Origin: Brevibacterium luteolum | GTDB taxonomy: Bacteria; Actinomycetota; Actinomycetes; Actinomycetales; Brevibacteriaceae | Direction: 5' to 3' | DNA: 46,988 bases | Assembly: GCF_013004595.1 (NCBI RefSeq) | Contig: NZ_JABEMC010000013.1 | Location: 1-46,988, forward strand | Shown: in pieces, positions 1-7,896 of the stretch | How positions within the stretch are numbered: the stretch's first letter is position 1 | Layout: each line of letters opens with the position of its first letter | Notes under the pieces: model-generated | The model's database searches: none | What the model saw: the letters and a program-made list of their open reading frames with translations, nothing else | What the model was told of the DNA's origin: nothing | Made by a program: the position numbers and the translations under genes

Positions 1-2
1 AT

Positions 3-92
3 CACCGCAAGCGTCGGCAACGGCGTTTGGGTAAACTGACCCCGGTTGAATACGAGCTTGTTCATCACAAGGCCGTCGCTCTGGCGGCGTAA
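3..92 (+). CDS. IS3-family transposase OrfB, C-terminal end (partial)
   Basis: This frame is open from the window edge and encodes 29 residues ending in TAA. The string RLGKLTPVEYE matches the C-terminal signature that follows the last catalytic Glu of IS3-family integrase-type transposases (usually RLG-x-LTP-x-E-[FY]-E). The stop lies 8 bp before the terminal inverted repeat, as expected for OrfB. The catalytic DDE core lies outside the window, so activity cannot be judged. Confidence 0.8.
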   Translation, partial: HRKRRQRRLGKLTPVEYELVHHKAVALAA

Positions 93-99
93 ACCCCGG

Positions 100-124
100 A
101 GTCAACCAAACCTTCAGCAGTCCC
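100..124. repeat. Right terminal inverted repeat of the IS3-family element
   Basis: The 25-bp sequence begins agtcaaccaaacc and is the exact reverse complement of 46863-46887. It follows directly after the transposase stop codon. Homology to the partner repeat is lost on both sides, so 25 bp is the full matched length. Confidence 0.85.
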
Positions 125-126
125 AA

Positions 127-216
127 CGGCTGCATTCAGCGATTGACTACCGACCGCCTATCGAGGTCCATTCCGAATGGATCAACCAGTCTGCGACAGA
201 GTCCGCTGCTGCTTAG
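127..216 (+). pseudogene. Second IS3-family transposase, C-terminal remnant interrupted by the first IS
   Basis: The frame running from the IS junction to the TAG at 214-216 reads RLHSAIDYRPPIEVHSEW and then a short tail. RLHSA-x-x-YR-x-P is the standard C-terminal motif of IS3-group OrfB proteins. The sequence differs from the transposase tail at 3-92, so this is a second element. It is cut off within a few bases of the inverted repeat at 124, which means the first IS inserted into this transposase gene. Only about 28 residues remain, so it is inactive. Confidence 0.7.
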
Positions 217-228
217 GAAATCAAGAAA

Positions 229-256
229 AGGAGCCTCTACAAAACCCGGGGCTTGA
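229..256. repeat. Probable right terminal repeat of the second, older IS3-group element
   Basis: Shortly after the stop at 214-216 the sequence reads gagcctctacaaaacccggg. This has the typical shape of IS3-group right ends in actinobacteria, which usually end in an aaacccggggcggttca-like string. The partner left end is not in the window, so the boundary is an estimate made from resemblance alone. Confidence 0.35.
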
Positions 257-259
257 CAC

Positions 260-1118
260 CGTGGTTAGTACAGCTAGCCCGCATCCCGGTGCCAACCCCG
301 ACGCGACCGGCCGGTCCGTGCTGTATGGCGTCCTGCAACACGTTGTGGCCGAGCTGTCCGCGCACGAGACCATCACCGCCGAACAGGAGCACTGGGGCTC
401 GATCGCCCAACTTGCCGCCGAGTACGAGACCATCGCCGCCGCAGCCCAACACGACCGCTGGGCCACCCTCATCCGGTCCTCCGGACTCACCGCCGAACAA
501 GCCGACGCCGCGATCGAGTCTGACGCGTTCGGGGCGCTCACCGCCGAGCTGCGCCGGGCTGAGGCCAACCACCACGACGTAGACCGCTTGTTCCCGCGCC
601 TGGTCGCCGCGCGCGGGTTCGCCGATGCTGACGAGATCGCCTCCGTCCTGCACTACCGCGTAGCCCGCGCCACCGCCCACCCGGCCGGCTCAGGCCGCAC
701 CCGCAAGACGCCACGGCTCATCGCCGGACTGATCCCATCCGTGGATGGTCCGATGGCAGGCGAGATGCGCAAGGCGCTCGATGAACGTCGCCAGCTCATC
801 GAGCAGCGCACCAGCACCGTCCTGGATAGCGCCCTCACTGACCAAGAGCCCTGGACTGCCGCGCTCGGCCCGGTGCCCGAGGGCGAGAAAGAAGCGAAGG
901 CGTGGCGGCGCGATGCCAGAGTGGTGGCGACCTACCGCGACCGCTATCAGGTCACCAGCAGCCGCGCTCTCGGTCCCGAACCAGAGAGCGCGGCGCAGAA
1001 GATTGACCATGCCCGCGCCGATGCCGCTCTCCTCCGCGCACAGGCCATCACCAAGCCTCAACAGGACGGACCGGGACGGCGTCCAATCGCAAATCAGCCG
1101 ATCGGCCCGCGACTGTGA
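260..1118 (+). pseudogene. MobF-type conjugative relaxase (TraA), C-terminal stub
   Basis: An open frame formally begins at an ATG at 177, but its first 27 or so codons are translated IS sequence. Relaxase-like sequence begins near 260 and runs to the stop at 1118 (about 285 residues). The segment has the alpha-helical, Ala/Glu-rich character of the extreme C-terminus of large TrwC/TraA relaxase-helicases of actinobacterial plasmids. A recognisable part is the TRKTPRLIAGLIPSVDGPM stretch, followed by EPESAAQKIDHAR near the end. The N-terminal relaxase domain and the helicase motifs are missing, removed when the IS arrived, so this cannot nick or unwind DNA. It marks a decayed conjugative plasmid or integrative element. 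The family call rests on remembered homologues. Confidence 0.7.
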
Positions 1119-1264
1119 GCCCTTCAAGACGTCAGAACTCGGGCGTATCGTAGAAGCGAGGCAGGTTTCTCCTCACCACTCGGCCACACGCGGTCGGCCC
1201 GACTTCGGGCCCTTCTCAACGCACTGCCTCCTCAGGTGAAACGTGCGATTGAGAGGAGCCGAAC

Positions 1265-1618
1265 ATGTTCCGCCTCCTGATAGTGGTCAGCATCCACATC
1301 CGGAACTTCCTGCGCCGCTACATGCCCACCAACATCCTCGCTGACCTCATACGGACCAGACGCGGCATGAAGTGGGGGCTATCAGCGATGATGCTGGCCA
1401 TCCCGTACTTTGCCGCCGCCGTCTGGCTCGTCGGCCTGATCGATCAGGGAGCGCCAGGCTGGCTGCACCTACTCGTCCTGCTGACGATCTGGAACGGGTT
1501 CAAGATGCTCTGGCTCGGACCTGCAAGCGTCGCTTGGCTCACCCGAGCCCGCCTCCGTGAGGCCGCTGCACGTCGACGACAGCAGCGAGCCGCCCCGCTG
1601 TCAGGCTCGACCGTCTAG
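1265..1618 (+). CDS. Small plasmid-type membrane protein found beside relaxase genes
   Basis: The product has 117 residues. A basic N-terminus (FLRRYMPTNIL, then RTRRGMKWG) precedes two hydrophobic segments at about residues 39-60 and 66-90, and the tail is Arg-rich (AAARRRQQR). The start is supported by gaggag about 7 bases upstream. Proteins of this shape, with a conserved RRYMPTNI-like segment, commonly follow traA-type relaxase genes on actinobacterial plasmids and are often misannotated as sulfate permeases. Its position 146 bp after the relaxase stub fits this. No function is established. It appears intact although its element is decayed. Confidence 0.65.
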   Translation: MFRLLIVVSIHIRNFLRRYMPTNILADLIRTRRGMKWGLSAMMLAIPYFAAAVWLVGLIDQGAPGWLHLLVLLTIWNGFKMLWLGPASVAWLTRARLREAAARRRQQRAAPLSGSTV

Positions 1619-1692
1619 CCAGACGATCCCGAGGACCTTCACGCTGCGTCGCTCAGACGCCCGAGAACCGCAGTCATGTCGGGCACCTGCCG

Positions 1693-1698
1693 TAGAAT
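1693..1698 (+). promoter_or_regulatory. -10 box for leaderless expression of the YobI-like NTPase
   Basis: TAGAAT lies seven bases before the ATG at 1706, and there is no ribosome-binding site before that ATG or the alternative ATG at 1676. This spacing puts the transcription start at or next to the ATG, which suggests a leaderless mRNA. No convincing -35 box is visible. Confidence 0.45.
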
Positions 1699-1705
1699 TT
1701 CACCT

Positions 1706-4700
1706 ATGTCATCTGATCGACCGGCGCGGCAACCAGCACCGAGTTCTGCCGTGCCCGTCCTTCGGAGTCTCGGACCCGCGTACGAAGAGGACCTCCACGG
1801 ACGCAACGCTGCTATCCTCCTCGACGTCCTAACTGACAAGTCCGCAACAGCTGCGAAGAACATCGCTCTTGCGGGTCACTACGGCAGTGGCAAGAGCAGC
1901 GTCATCCTTGGTGTCCAGGAGGGTTTAGACGAACGCAGTACCAAGTGGGTCAACTTGTCGTTGTCGAGCCTGGGAATCGATGACACGAAGCGGGCACGCA
2001 TCCAGCAGGACGGGTCGCTTGCGCCCTTGACGAACCTCATCCAGAAGGAGATCGTCAAGCAGCTCCTCTATCGGAAGCCGCCTTCGGACATGCCGGGGTC
2101 AAGGTACTTTCGCATCGACTCATTCAAACCTTGGCCAGCCTTGATGTGGGGCGGTGTCGTAGCAGTCGGATTCTTCGTAGTGGCCGTTCTTCTTGGGCTG
2201 GTCAATCGCATCGAAGACGTGGCACCCGCGAGCGTGGTCAACAGTCATTCGTGGGTAGCTTGGGCCACTGTCGGCGCCCTCGGCGCGTTCGTGGGCGGAG
2301 TCTGGTTCTTAGGCCTCCGCGTCCTTCAGAACCGGATACGAGTGGAGAGCGTCTCCGCCGGCGGGGCAGCGGTCAAGCTGAGCGCGAAAGAAAACTCGTA
2401 CTTCGACGAGTACCTGGACGAGATTGTCTACTTCTTCCAGCGGACGAAGACCAAGGTCGCGATCTTTGAGGATCTAGACCGGTTCAAGGACCCGCACATC
2501 TTCGAGACCCTGCGGGAGCTAAACACCGTCTTGAACAACTCCGAGCAGATCAAGTCACGGCCGATTCAGTTCGTCTACGCAGTCCGGGACAGCATCTTCG
2601 AGGAAATTCAAGTAGACACAGAATCCGACGGTGAAGATACCAAGACTTCGGCCCGCCATGCGTCTGCGTTGGAGTCTGCACCTTCGGCGAACAGGACGAA
2701 GTTTTTCGACCTGGTAGTGCCGATGGTTCCGTTCATCACCCACCGTTCGGCACGGGACCTGCTCGCGGCCGAGTTCTCCAAAGCGGACCACCAGCCGTCT
2801 ACCGCATTGGTCAACCTTGTCGGCGCCCATCTGACCGACATGCGCGTAATCCGCAACATCAGAAACGAGTACGAGATCTATCGCGCATCCGTGCTCGGCG
2901 AGAATGGGCTCAAAGGACTTACCGCAGACCGCCTGTTCGCGATGATGGTTTACAAGAACCTCCACCTGGAAGACTTCGAAGCCATCCGGCTCGGCACAAG
3001 CAAGATCGACGAGGCACACCGGGCCTTCCACAAGATGGTCGAGTATCAAACTCGACGTCAAGCGGTGCGCAGCAAGACGGCGCAGAACCGAGTGAGGACA
3101 AAAGCTCTCTGGGACAAGCATGCGCAGACAGCCGGGGAGCGGCTACAAGAGGTGCTGCCGATCGTCTACCGAGCGACAGGGCGCGGAGGTAAGCCGGTCC
3201 TTCGATACCAGTCGCAGGACTACCAACTGTCAGACCTGACATCAGGTGACTTCTGGAGGTCATTGTACGAGAATCGCGACTCGGTACATCTCCTTCGCTC
3301 AGGATACAGCGGCATCGAACTGTCATTCGACGAACTGATCTCGCTGACCGGGACTGGCACGGATGGGTTGAACGACGCCGTGGACGCTGATGTTGCCCGC
3401 CTTCAGCGCGACTCCCGGGTGGCACTTGAGACTAAAGACTTCGTCACGAAGTCCACGATGGCGGACCTTATCGCTAGGACGGACCTCGTCATGCCAACCA
3501 CGGATGGCGACGAACGCAATTTGGACTCCATCATCAGCGAACTTGTATCTCCTTTGGGGCGCGATCTGCTGGCTAAGGGCTACATCGACGAGAACTTCAC
3601 TCTGTACTGCTCGGACTACCATGACATCGCGATCAGCGTGAGTGCGATGAACTTCATCCTTCACTGCGTCCAAGCCGATCGCGCAGCTCCCCACTTTCAC
3701 TTCGATGAGGCTAGCTCGATCGAAGCAGTTGAGAAGGAGATGGGTTCCCGCTTCCTCGACGGCGAAAGTGTCTTTAACGTCGAAGTGTTTGACTACTACT
3801 TGCCTGCACGTCCCGAACACCTCGACAAGGCCATCGATAAGCTCGCCGCGCGTTCGGGGGATGACTCCTCTTTCCTCGACGCCTACCTGATAGACGGCGA
3901 ATCTCGTGATGGGCTCATAAGTCGATTGGCGCCGCGCTGGGACGGTGTTTTCATTTATCTGGTCGAGAAGGCACCGCTAGAACTCGAAGTAGTCGTGGCC
4001 CTCGTTGATGCGGCTATCACGAGCGCCGCGCAGGACACAGACTACGAAGCGTCTGACCAGGTCGCGGAGTTCGTGTCGGAGCACTACGCCCAGATGCAGG
4101 CATTTGTTGGCGAGACGGACGCGGTGAAGGCGACCGACCTGATTGCTCTTCTGCGTCGTCTCGGCGCGCAGATAAGCGATCTCGGTGTGCTCGGAGAGAC
4201 ACAGCGCAAGGCAGCGGTGGCCGCAGGCCTTTACCCGGTCGCGCGGATGAACCTGTCGGTCGCTCTCGGCGAAAGCACCGGTCTAGCGCTTGACGTCATG
4301 AACGCTGCCGATGACTCGGTCTACAGGCATGTGCTCGCGAACCTGGACGACTACCTTGACATCCTCCAAGACGACGAGGTGACCGTCGAGAGTCCAGACG
4401 CATTCGTTGCTGTGCTCGGTGACGTCGCAGATGCAGCCGAGTTTGCGGTGCGCCTCGTCGCGGCACGTGCGGCGGACTCCTGCGAAGTTGCCGACCTGAC
4501 GGACCTCGACGACGGAGCATGGGGACAAGTGGTGTCGGCAGGTCGGTTCGCGCCGACTGTCTGGAACGTGAGCCACTTCGTCAGCAAGTTCGGAGTCAAC
4601 GATGAACTGATCGAGAACCTCGGCACGGTCAACCTCACCAAGGCCGAGGAAGTAGAAGAAGAGCCCAGGCTGGGGCTTGCATATGCACTGGCCAACTCCG

Positions 4701-5380
4701 GTGCGTTGGAGTCGACAGCAGCCGTCCGCCTACTCGGGCAGCTCGACCTGGCCGATGGCTTGGACCCCGAACACTTGTCCGATGTCGGCCTCGCCCTCCT
4801 TCCAGCGCTGCTAGAGAAGGACCTGGTGTTTGATACCGCCGACACGTACGCCCTCGTGAGTGACCGCCCGTTCGCATTCCGCGAGGAGTACTTCGCAGCG
4901 TCCAAGCAACTGGCGTCGTACGTATGCGAGTTGGAGTTGTCGAGCGACGATCTGGCTCAAGTGATGCGGAGTCGACGCCTGACACCAGCTGTGAAGCGCG
5001 CGATCGCCGACGACGTAGATTTCGTCACTGATCGTCTGTCCCGGCAGAGCGTGATCGCGTTTTGCCAGTGGGCAAGCAAAGGCAACAACGTCTCTATTGA
5101 ACTACTAGTCAAGCTTGCCGAGGCTGGTGCGCCGGCCGAGCACGTTCTGGGTCTGCTAGAGCCGCATCTCCCCGACATAGAACTCGGGCTACTAGATCAA
5201 ATCCTGCTCGGATTGGGCGACGACTATGAGCCTCTGACCAGAACCGGTTACCATCGTCCGCGCTTGAAGGACCGCGACGGAACTGAGGAACTGCTCAAAG
5301 CGTTGCAGAGTCGCAACAGAGTCAGTTCCTTCGGTCCAGCAAAACTACTCGGCGGAATCCGAGTCAACATGCGGCACTGA
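1706..5380 (+). CDS. Giant YobI-like P-loop NTPase with two membrane segments
   Basis: The product has 1224 residues. The N-terminal region carries a Walker A motif (GHYGSGKS, about 57-64) within the context NIALAGHYGSGKSSVI, typical of YobI-like/KAP-like P-loop NTPases. Two transmembrane segments follow (about 144-165 and 181-202), then a Walker B motif with acidic residues (VAIFEDLDRF, about 250-259). The remaining 950 or so residues show no domain I recognise. They are mainly acidic helical repeats rich in Leu, Asp and Ala, suggestive of a HEAT/TPR-like sensor or scaffold. I prefer the ATG at 1706 to the one at 1676 because a -10 box lies just before it. The GC content is visibly lower than in core genes of the window, and it sits beside plasmid remnants, so it was probably acquired. 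Membrane-inserted STAND/KAP-type NTPases often act in anti-phage or plasmid conflict, but that role is inferred here. Confidence 0.75.
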   Translation: MSSDRPARQPAPSSAVPVLRSLGPAYEEDLHGRNAAILLDVLTDKSATAAKNIALAGHYGSGKSSVILGVQEGLDERSTKWVNLSLSSLGIDDTKRARIQQDGSLAPLTNLIQKEIVKQLLYRKPPSDMPGSRYFRIDSFKPWPALMWGGVVAVGFFVVAVLLGLVNRIEDVAPASVVNSHSWVAWATVGALGAFVGGVWFLGLRVLQNRIRVESVSAGGAAVKLSAKENSYFDEYLDEIVYFFQRTKTKVAIFEDLDRFKDPHIFETLRELNTVLNNSEQIKSRPIQFVYAVRDSIFEEIQVDTESDGEDTKTSARHASALESAPSANRTKFFDLVVPMVPFITHRSARDLLAAEFSKADHQPSTALVNLVGAHLTDMRVIRNIRNEYEIYRASVLGENGLKGLTADRLFAMMVYKNLHLEDFEAIRLGTSKIDEAHRAFHKMVEYQTRRQAVRSKTAQNRVRTKALWDKHAQTAGERLQEVLPIVYRATGRGGKPVLRYQSQDYQLSDLTSGDFWRSLYENRDSVHLLRSGYSGIELSFDELISLTGTGTDGLNDAVDADVARLQRDSRVALETKDFVTKSTMADLIARTDLVMPTTDGDERNLDSIISELVSPLGRDLLAKGYIDENFTLYCSDYHDIAISVSAMNFILHCVQADRAAPHFHFDEASSIEAVEKEMGSRFLDGESVFNVEVFDYYLPARPEHLDKAIDKLAARSGDDSSFLDAYLIDGESRDGLISRLAPRWDGVFIYLVEKAPLELEVVVALVDAAITSAAQDTDYEASDQVAEFVSEHYAQMQAFVGETDAVKATDLIALLRRLGAQISDLGVLGETQRKAAVAAGLYPVARMNLSVALGESTGLALDVMNAADDSVYRHVLANLDDYLDILQDDEVTVESPDAFVAVLGDVADAAEFAVRLVAARAADSCEVADLTDLDDGAWGQVVSAGRFAPTVWNVSHFVSKFGVNDELIENLGTVNLTKAEEVEEEPRLGLAYALANSGALESTAAVRLLGQLDLADGLDPEHLSDVGLALLPALLEKDLVFDTADTYALVSDRPFAFREEYFAASKQLASYVCELELSSDDLAQVMRSRRLTPAVKRAIADDVDFVTDRLSRQSVIAFCQWASKGNNVSIELLVKLAEAGAPAEHVLGLLEPHLPDIELGLLDQILLGLGDDYEPLTRTGYHRPRLKDRDGTEELLKALQSRNRVSSFGPAKLLGGIRVNMRH

Positions 5381-5475
5381 TGATGACAGCCATTTTGACC
5401 GTAGTTTAGATAGACCCGGGTAGCTTGCTTGGCTAAAGACCTCGATGATGCCAGAGGGCTGAGAAGGATATCGGT

Positions 5476-6003
5476 ATGCGCCTTGTTGATTTCACTGACC
5501 TGGCGCAACGATGTCGCGAGAGCGGTTACGGCATCACAGAGTTCCAACGACAAGACATGGTCGCCGACCTGCGCTGGCCGGCCGATGTCATCGAGCAGTG
5601 GATCTACGACCACGCAGGCAATGCTTCCTTCCTCCGAGATTATGAGAACGTCGATCTCGCACAGGTCGACTGGCAGGTTGAAGCGCTGCCAGTTGACACG
5701 TTCATGACGATGCAAACTGGACCATCCGACCGGAATGCTATTGAGGCCGTCGCGGACGATCCGGATCATTGGATCTCCGTGCGTAACCAAGGCCAGCACC
5801 TGGGCGTGGGACTCGCCTGGGAGGTTCACGGCACTTGGAAGCGTTGGCCGATCGTCATAGATCAGGCGCTGCTTCACCCCGCATCGAGCGGCGTTCAACT
5901 TGTGGAAGGACGCACTCGCGTCGGCATCCTGCGCGGTCGTCAGCGGCAAGGAAAGCTCGTCGCCAACATGCATCTGGCTTGGGTCGGTCGCCAACGTGGA
6001 TGA
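5476..6003 (+). CDS. Small ParB/sulfiredoxin-like protein paired with the NTPase
   Basis: The product has 175 residues. The C-terminal third holds PIVID (125-129) and then LVEGRTRVGIL (142-152). This spacing and pattern resembles the ParB/Srx fold, where a PI-x-V strand is followed by a G-x-x-R motif (compare AGERR in ParB). A conserved-looking HLAWVGR sequence follows. The N-terminal 100 residues are acidic and unassigned. The start is supported by gagaagga about 7 bases upstream. The gene begins 95 bp after the NTPase stop on the same strand and shares its lower GC, so the two probably form a unit. Some ParB-fold proteins are CTPases or nucleases, but no such residues can be confirmed here. 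Confidence 0.55.
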   Translation: MRLVDFTDLAQRCRESGYGITEFQRQDMVADLRWPADVIEQWIYDHAGNASFLRDYENVDLAQVDWQVEALPVDTFMTMQTGPSDRNAIEAVADDPDHWISVRNQGQHLGVGLAWEVHGTWKRWPIVIDQALLHPASSGVQLVEGRTRVGILRGRQRQGKLVANMHLAWVGRQRG

Positions 6004-6006
6004 CAT

Positions 6007-6040
6007 CGTCCCTCTCCGAACTTGACTAGAGAGACGGACG
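6007..6040. terminator. Bidirectional hairpin between convergent genes
   Basis: The arms cgtccctctc and gagagacggacg pair over about 10 bp with a 2-base bulge. The hairpin lies between the ParB-like gene and the reverse-strand HTH gene, and the stop codon of the latter is in the loop. There is no T-tract. Confidence 0.4.
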
Positions 6041-6451
6041 GCGGCCACGTTGGCGAATCGTCCCGCCAGAAGTGACGACCGCAGAGCGCACCGTCTCGTC
6101 ACCGACACCCAACTTGGCAGCGACCTCTTCGAGCGTCATGCCCTTCTCGTACAGCCGCGCAGCTTCTCGACGCCCGCGCTCATCCAGACCACGACGACGC
6201 ACCGCGACACCTGCCTGTGCGGCGAGCCGATGCACAGTCGTGCGATGTATCCCGAACCGCCGCACCAGCTCGTCGACCGGTACTCCCTTGGCGTACTGCT
6301 CCGCCAGCGCAGCCCGATTCGGGACGCTCAAACGGGTTTGAGGACGAGGCGAATTCTTCGTGACCGGGCCGCGCACATCCTCGACAGGCTGACGCTCAGG
6401 ACGCGACACCGAGCGCCGCGTTCCCCTCAGAACCCGGCGAATCAGCGTCAT
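6026..6451 (-). CDS. Double helix-turn-helix protein, resolvase-HTH-like
   Basis: The likely product has 141 residues from the ATG at 6451. A GTG at 6508 would add 19 residues. A basic N-terminal 50 residues (many Arg and Pro) precedes two helix-turn-helix units: VDELVRRFGIHRTTVHRLAA, and about 40 residues later LEEVAAKLGVGDETVRSAVV. Paired HTH_7-type modules occur at the C-termini of serine recombinases and as stand-alone proteins in actinobacterial mobile DNA. No catalytic resolvase domain is present. It could be a small regulator of the element or the DNA-binding remnant of a recombinase. No ribosome-binding site is evident. Confidence 0.55.
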   Translation of the reverse strand: MTLIRRVLRGTRRSVSRPERQPVEDVRGPVTKNSPRPQTRLSVPNRAALAEQYAKGVPVDELVRRFGIHRTTVHRLAAQAGVAVRRRGLDERGRREAARLYEKGMTLEEVAAKLGVGDETVRSAVVTSGGTIRQRGRRPSL

Positions 6452-6541
6452 GAGGGGCTTGCGCGGGTTTGAGAACCACCCAGCGAGGTGCACCAGCAAT
6501 ACCAGCACAAAACGCCTGGTCAGCCGCTCAAACCAGCACCG

Positions 6542-6691
6542 TGAACCGTCCTGGGTTTCATTCCTAGATAGTGGTCAAAGACGGCTCACCCCAGACAGCG
6601 CGCTACTTCATCCGTAGTAAGTGCGCTACTTCAATCTGTAGTAAGTGCGCTACTTCATCTGTAGCATAGGAACGAGACCCAGGACGGTTCA
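6542..6691. mobile_element. MITE-like element with 25-bp terminal inverted repeats
   Basis: The segment 6542-6566 starts tgaaccgtcctgggtttcat, and its inverted copy at 6667-6691 ends gacccaggacggttca. They match at 23 of 25 positions. The sequence resembles IS3-group ends. The roughly 100 bp between them holds no transposase, only three tandem 23-24-bp repeats. No target duplication is evident. It could be a non-autonomous transposable element or an IS deletion derivative. It ends about 37 bp before the formaldehyde dehydrogenase gene. Confidence 0.6.
6597..6666. repeat. Three tandem 23-24-bp repeats with internal dyads
   Basis: The units are at 6597-6619, 6620-6643 and 6644-6666. Each reads approximately agtgcgctacttcatctgta followed by 3-4 bases, and each contains CTAC-N7or8-GTAG, a small dyad. 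They differ from each other at only a few bases. They occupy most of the MITE-like interior and lie about 60-130 bp upstream of the dehydrogenase start, so they could also serve as protein-binding sites. Confidence 0.75.
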
Positions 6692-6728
6692 GGTCTGAAA
6701 GTCACCACACAACGATTGGAGATTCGCC

Positions 6729-7895
6729 ATGAAGGCTGTTGTCTATCAGGGCCCCAGAGATGTCGCGGTCACGGATGTTCCGGACGCCAAGATCGAGCGG
6801 CCGACTGATGTGCTGGTCAAGGTGACAGCAACCAACATCTGCGGCTCGGACCTGCACATGTACGAGGGCCGGACCTCCTTCGAGCAGGGCCGGACCTTCG
6901 GTCACGAGAACATGGGAGAGGTGGTGGAGGTCGGCCAGGGAGTGGAGAAGGTCAAGGTGGGCGACCGGGTCGTGCTGCCGTTCAATATCTCGTGCGGTTT
7001 CTGCAAGAACTGCGAGCGCGGGCTCACGAACTACTGCCTGACGACGCAGCCTGACCCGTCGGCCGCCGGCGCGGCCTACGGTTTCGCCGAAATGGGCTCG
7101 TACGGCGGCGGGCAGGCAGAACTGCTCCGGGTGCCCTTCGGCGACCACAACGCGCTGCGCCTGGGTGAGGACGCGGAGGAGAAGGAGAACGACTACGTCA
7201 TGCTCTCCGACATCTTCCCCACCGGCTACCATGCCACTGAGATGGCCGGCGTGGTTCCGGGCGACAGCGTCGTCATCGCCGGGGCCGGTCCCGTGGGACT
7301 GATGGCCGCCTTGTCCGCGACGATCAAGGGCGCCGCGAAGGTGATGGTGGTCGATCGCCACCCCGACCGGCTCGCGCTGGCCGAGCAGATCGGCGCGATT
7401 GCCATCGACGACTCCAAGACCGACCCTGTGCAGGCCGTGCTGGACGAGACAATGGGACTCGGAGCCGACCGCGGCTGCGAGTGCGTGGGCTACCAGGCTC
7501 ACGATCCCCAGGGCAACGAAGATCCGGCTGCCACCCTGAACATGCTCATCAACTCGGTCCGTTTCACCGGCGGGATCGGAACCGTCGGCGTGTTCGTCCC
7601 TCAGGATCCTGGGGCCAAGGACGACCTGGCCAAACAGGGCAAGGCGGCTGTCGACTTCGGCTTGCACTGGTTCAAGGGGCAGACCATGGGCAACGGTCAA
7701 TGCCCAGTCAAGAAGTACAACCGCCAGCTGCGCGACCTGATTGCGGCTGGGAAGGCGAAGCCGTCATGGATCGTCTCCCACGAGATTTCGCTGGAGCAGG
7801 CAGCCGACGCCTACAAGAACTTCGACTCCAGGGCCGAGGGCTGGACCAAGGTCGTCATCAAGCCCGGGATGTCGAGCGGAGAGAAGGCGAGCTGA
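6729..7895 (+). CDS. Zinc-dependent, glutathione-independent formaldehyde/alcohol dehydrogenase
   Basis: This medium-chain dehydrogenase has 388 residues. Catalytic zinc ligands are C38 (in NICGSDLH) and H59 (in GHEN). Structural-zinc cysteines are C89, C92, C95 and C103. The Rossmann motif GAGPVG is at 185-190. The long insertions and the NGQCPVKKYNR segment near the C-terminus match the glutathione-independent formaldehyde dehydrogenase (FdhA-like) subgroup, which oxidises formaldehyde or related aldehydes with NAD. A ribosome-binding site ttggag lies 7 bases upstream. The next two genes follow with almost no gap, suggesting an aldehyde or reactive-carbonyl stress operon. Exact substrate is inferred from the subfamily. 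Confidence 0.85.
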   Translation: MKAVVYQGPRDVAVTDVPDAKIERPTDVLVKVTATNICGSDLHMYEGRTSFEQGRTFGHENMGEVVEVGQGVEKVKVGDRVVLPFNISCGFCKNCERGLTNYCLTTQPDPSAAGAAYGFAEMGSYGGGQAELLRVPFGDHNALRLGEDAEEKENDYVMLSDIFPTGYHATEMAGVVPGDSVVIAGAGPVGLMAALSATIKGAAKVMVVDRHPDRLALAEQIGAIAIDDSKTDPVQAVLDETMGLGADRGCECVGYQAHDPQGNEDPAATLNMLINSVRFTGGIGTVGVFVPQDPGAKDDLAKQGKAAVDFGLHWFKGQTMGNGQCPVKKYNRQLRDLIAAGKAKPSWIVSHEISLEQAADAYKNFDSRAEGWTKVVIKPGMSSGEKAS

Positions 7896-7896
7896 T

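Larger units (their letters stand above)
1..124 (+). mobile_element. Right end of an IS3-family insertion sequence (partial)
   Basis: The stretch holds the last 29 codons of an IS3-type transposase followed by a terminal inverted repeat at 100-124. The reverse complement of that repeat is found without mismatch at 46863-46887, where another copy of the same element begins. The rest of the element lies off the window. The outer boundary is placed where the two repeats stop matching, at 124/125. The element appears to be inserted into the 3' end of a different IS3-type transposase gene. Confidence 0.85.

Noticed and set aside
177..1118. Intact 313-residue protein starting at the ATG at 177
   Set aside because: The first 27 or so codons are the IS transposase tail and IS end read in another frame. 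Only the part after about 260 resembles a relaxase.
6026..6508. HTH protein beginning at the GTG at 6508
   Set aside because: The extra 19 residues are hydrophobic and lack coding support. The ATG at 6451 begins a more typical basic N-terminus.
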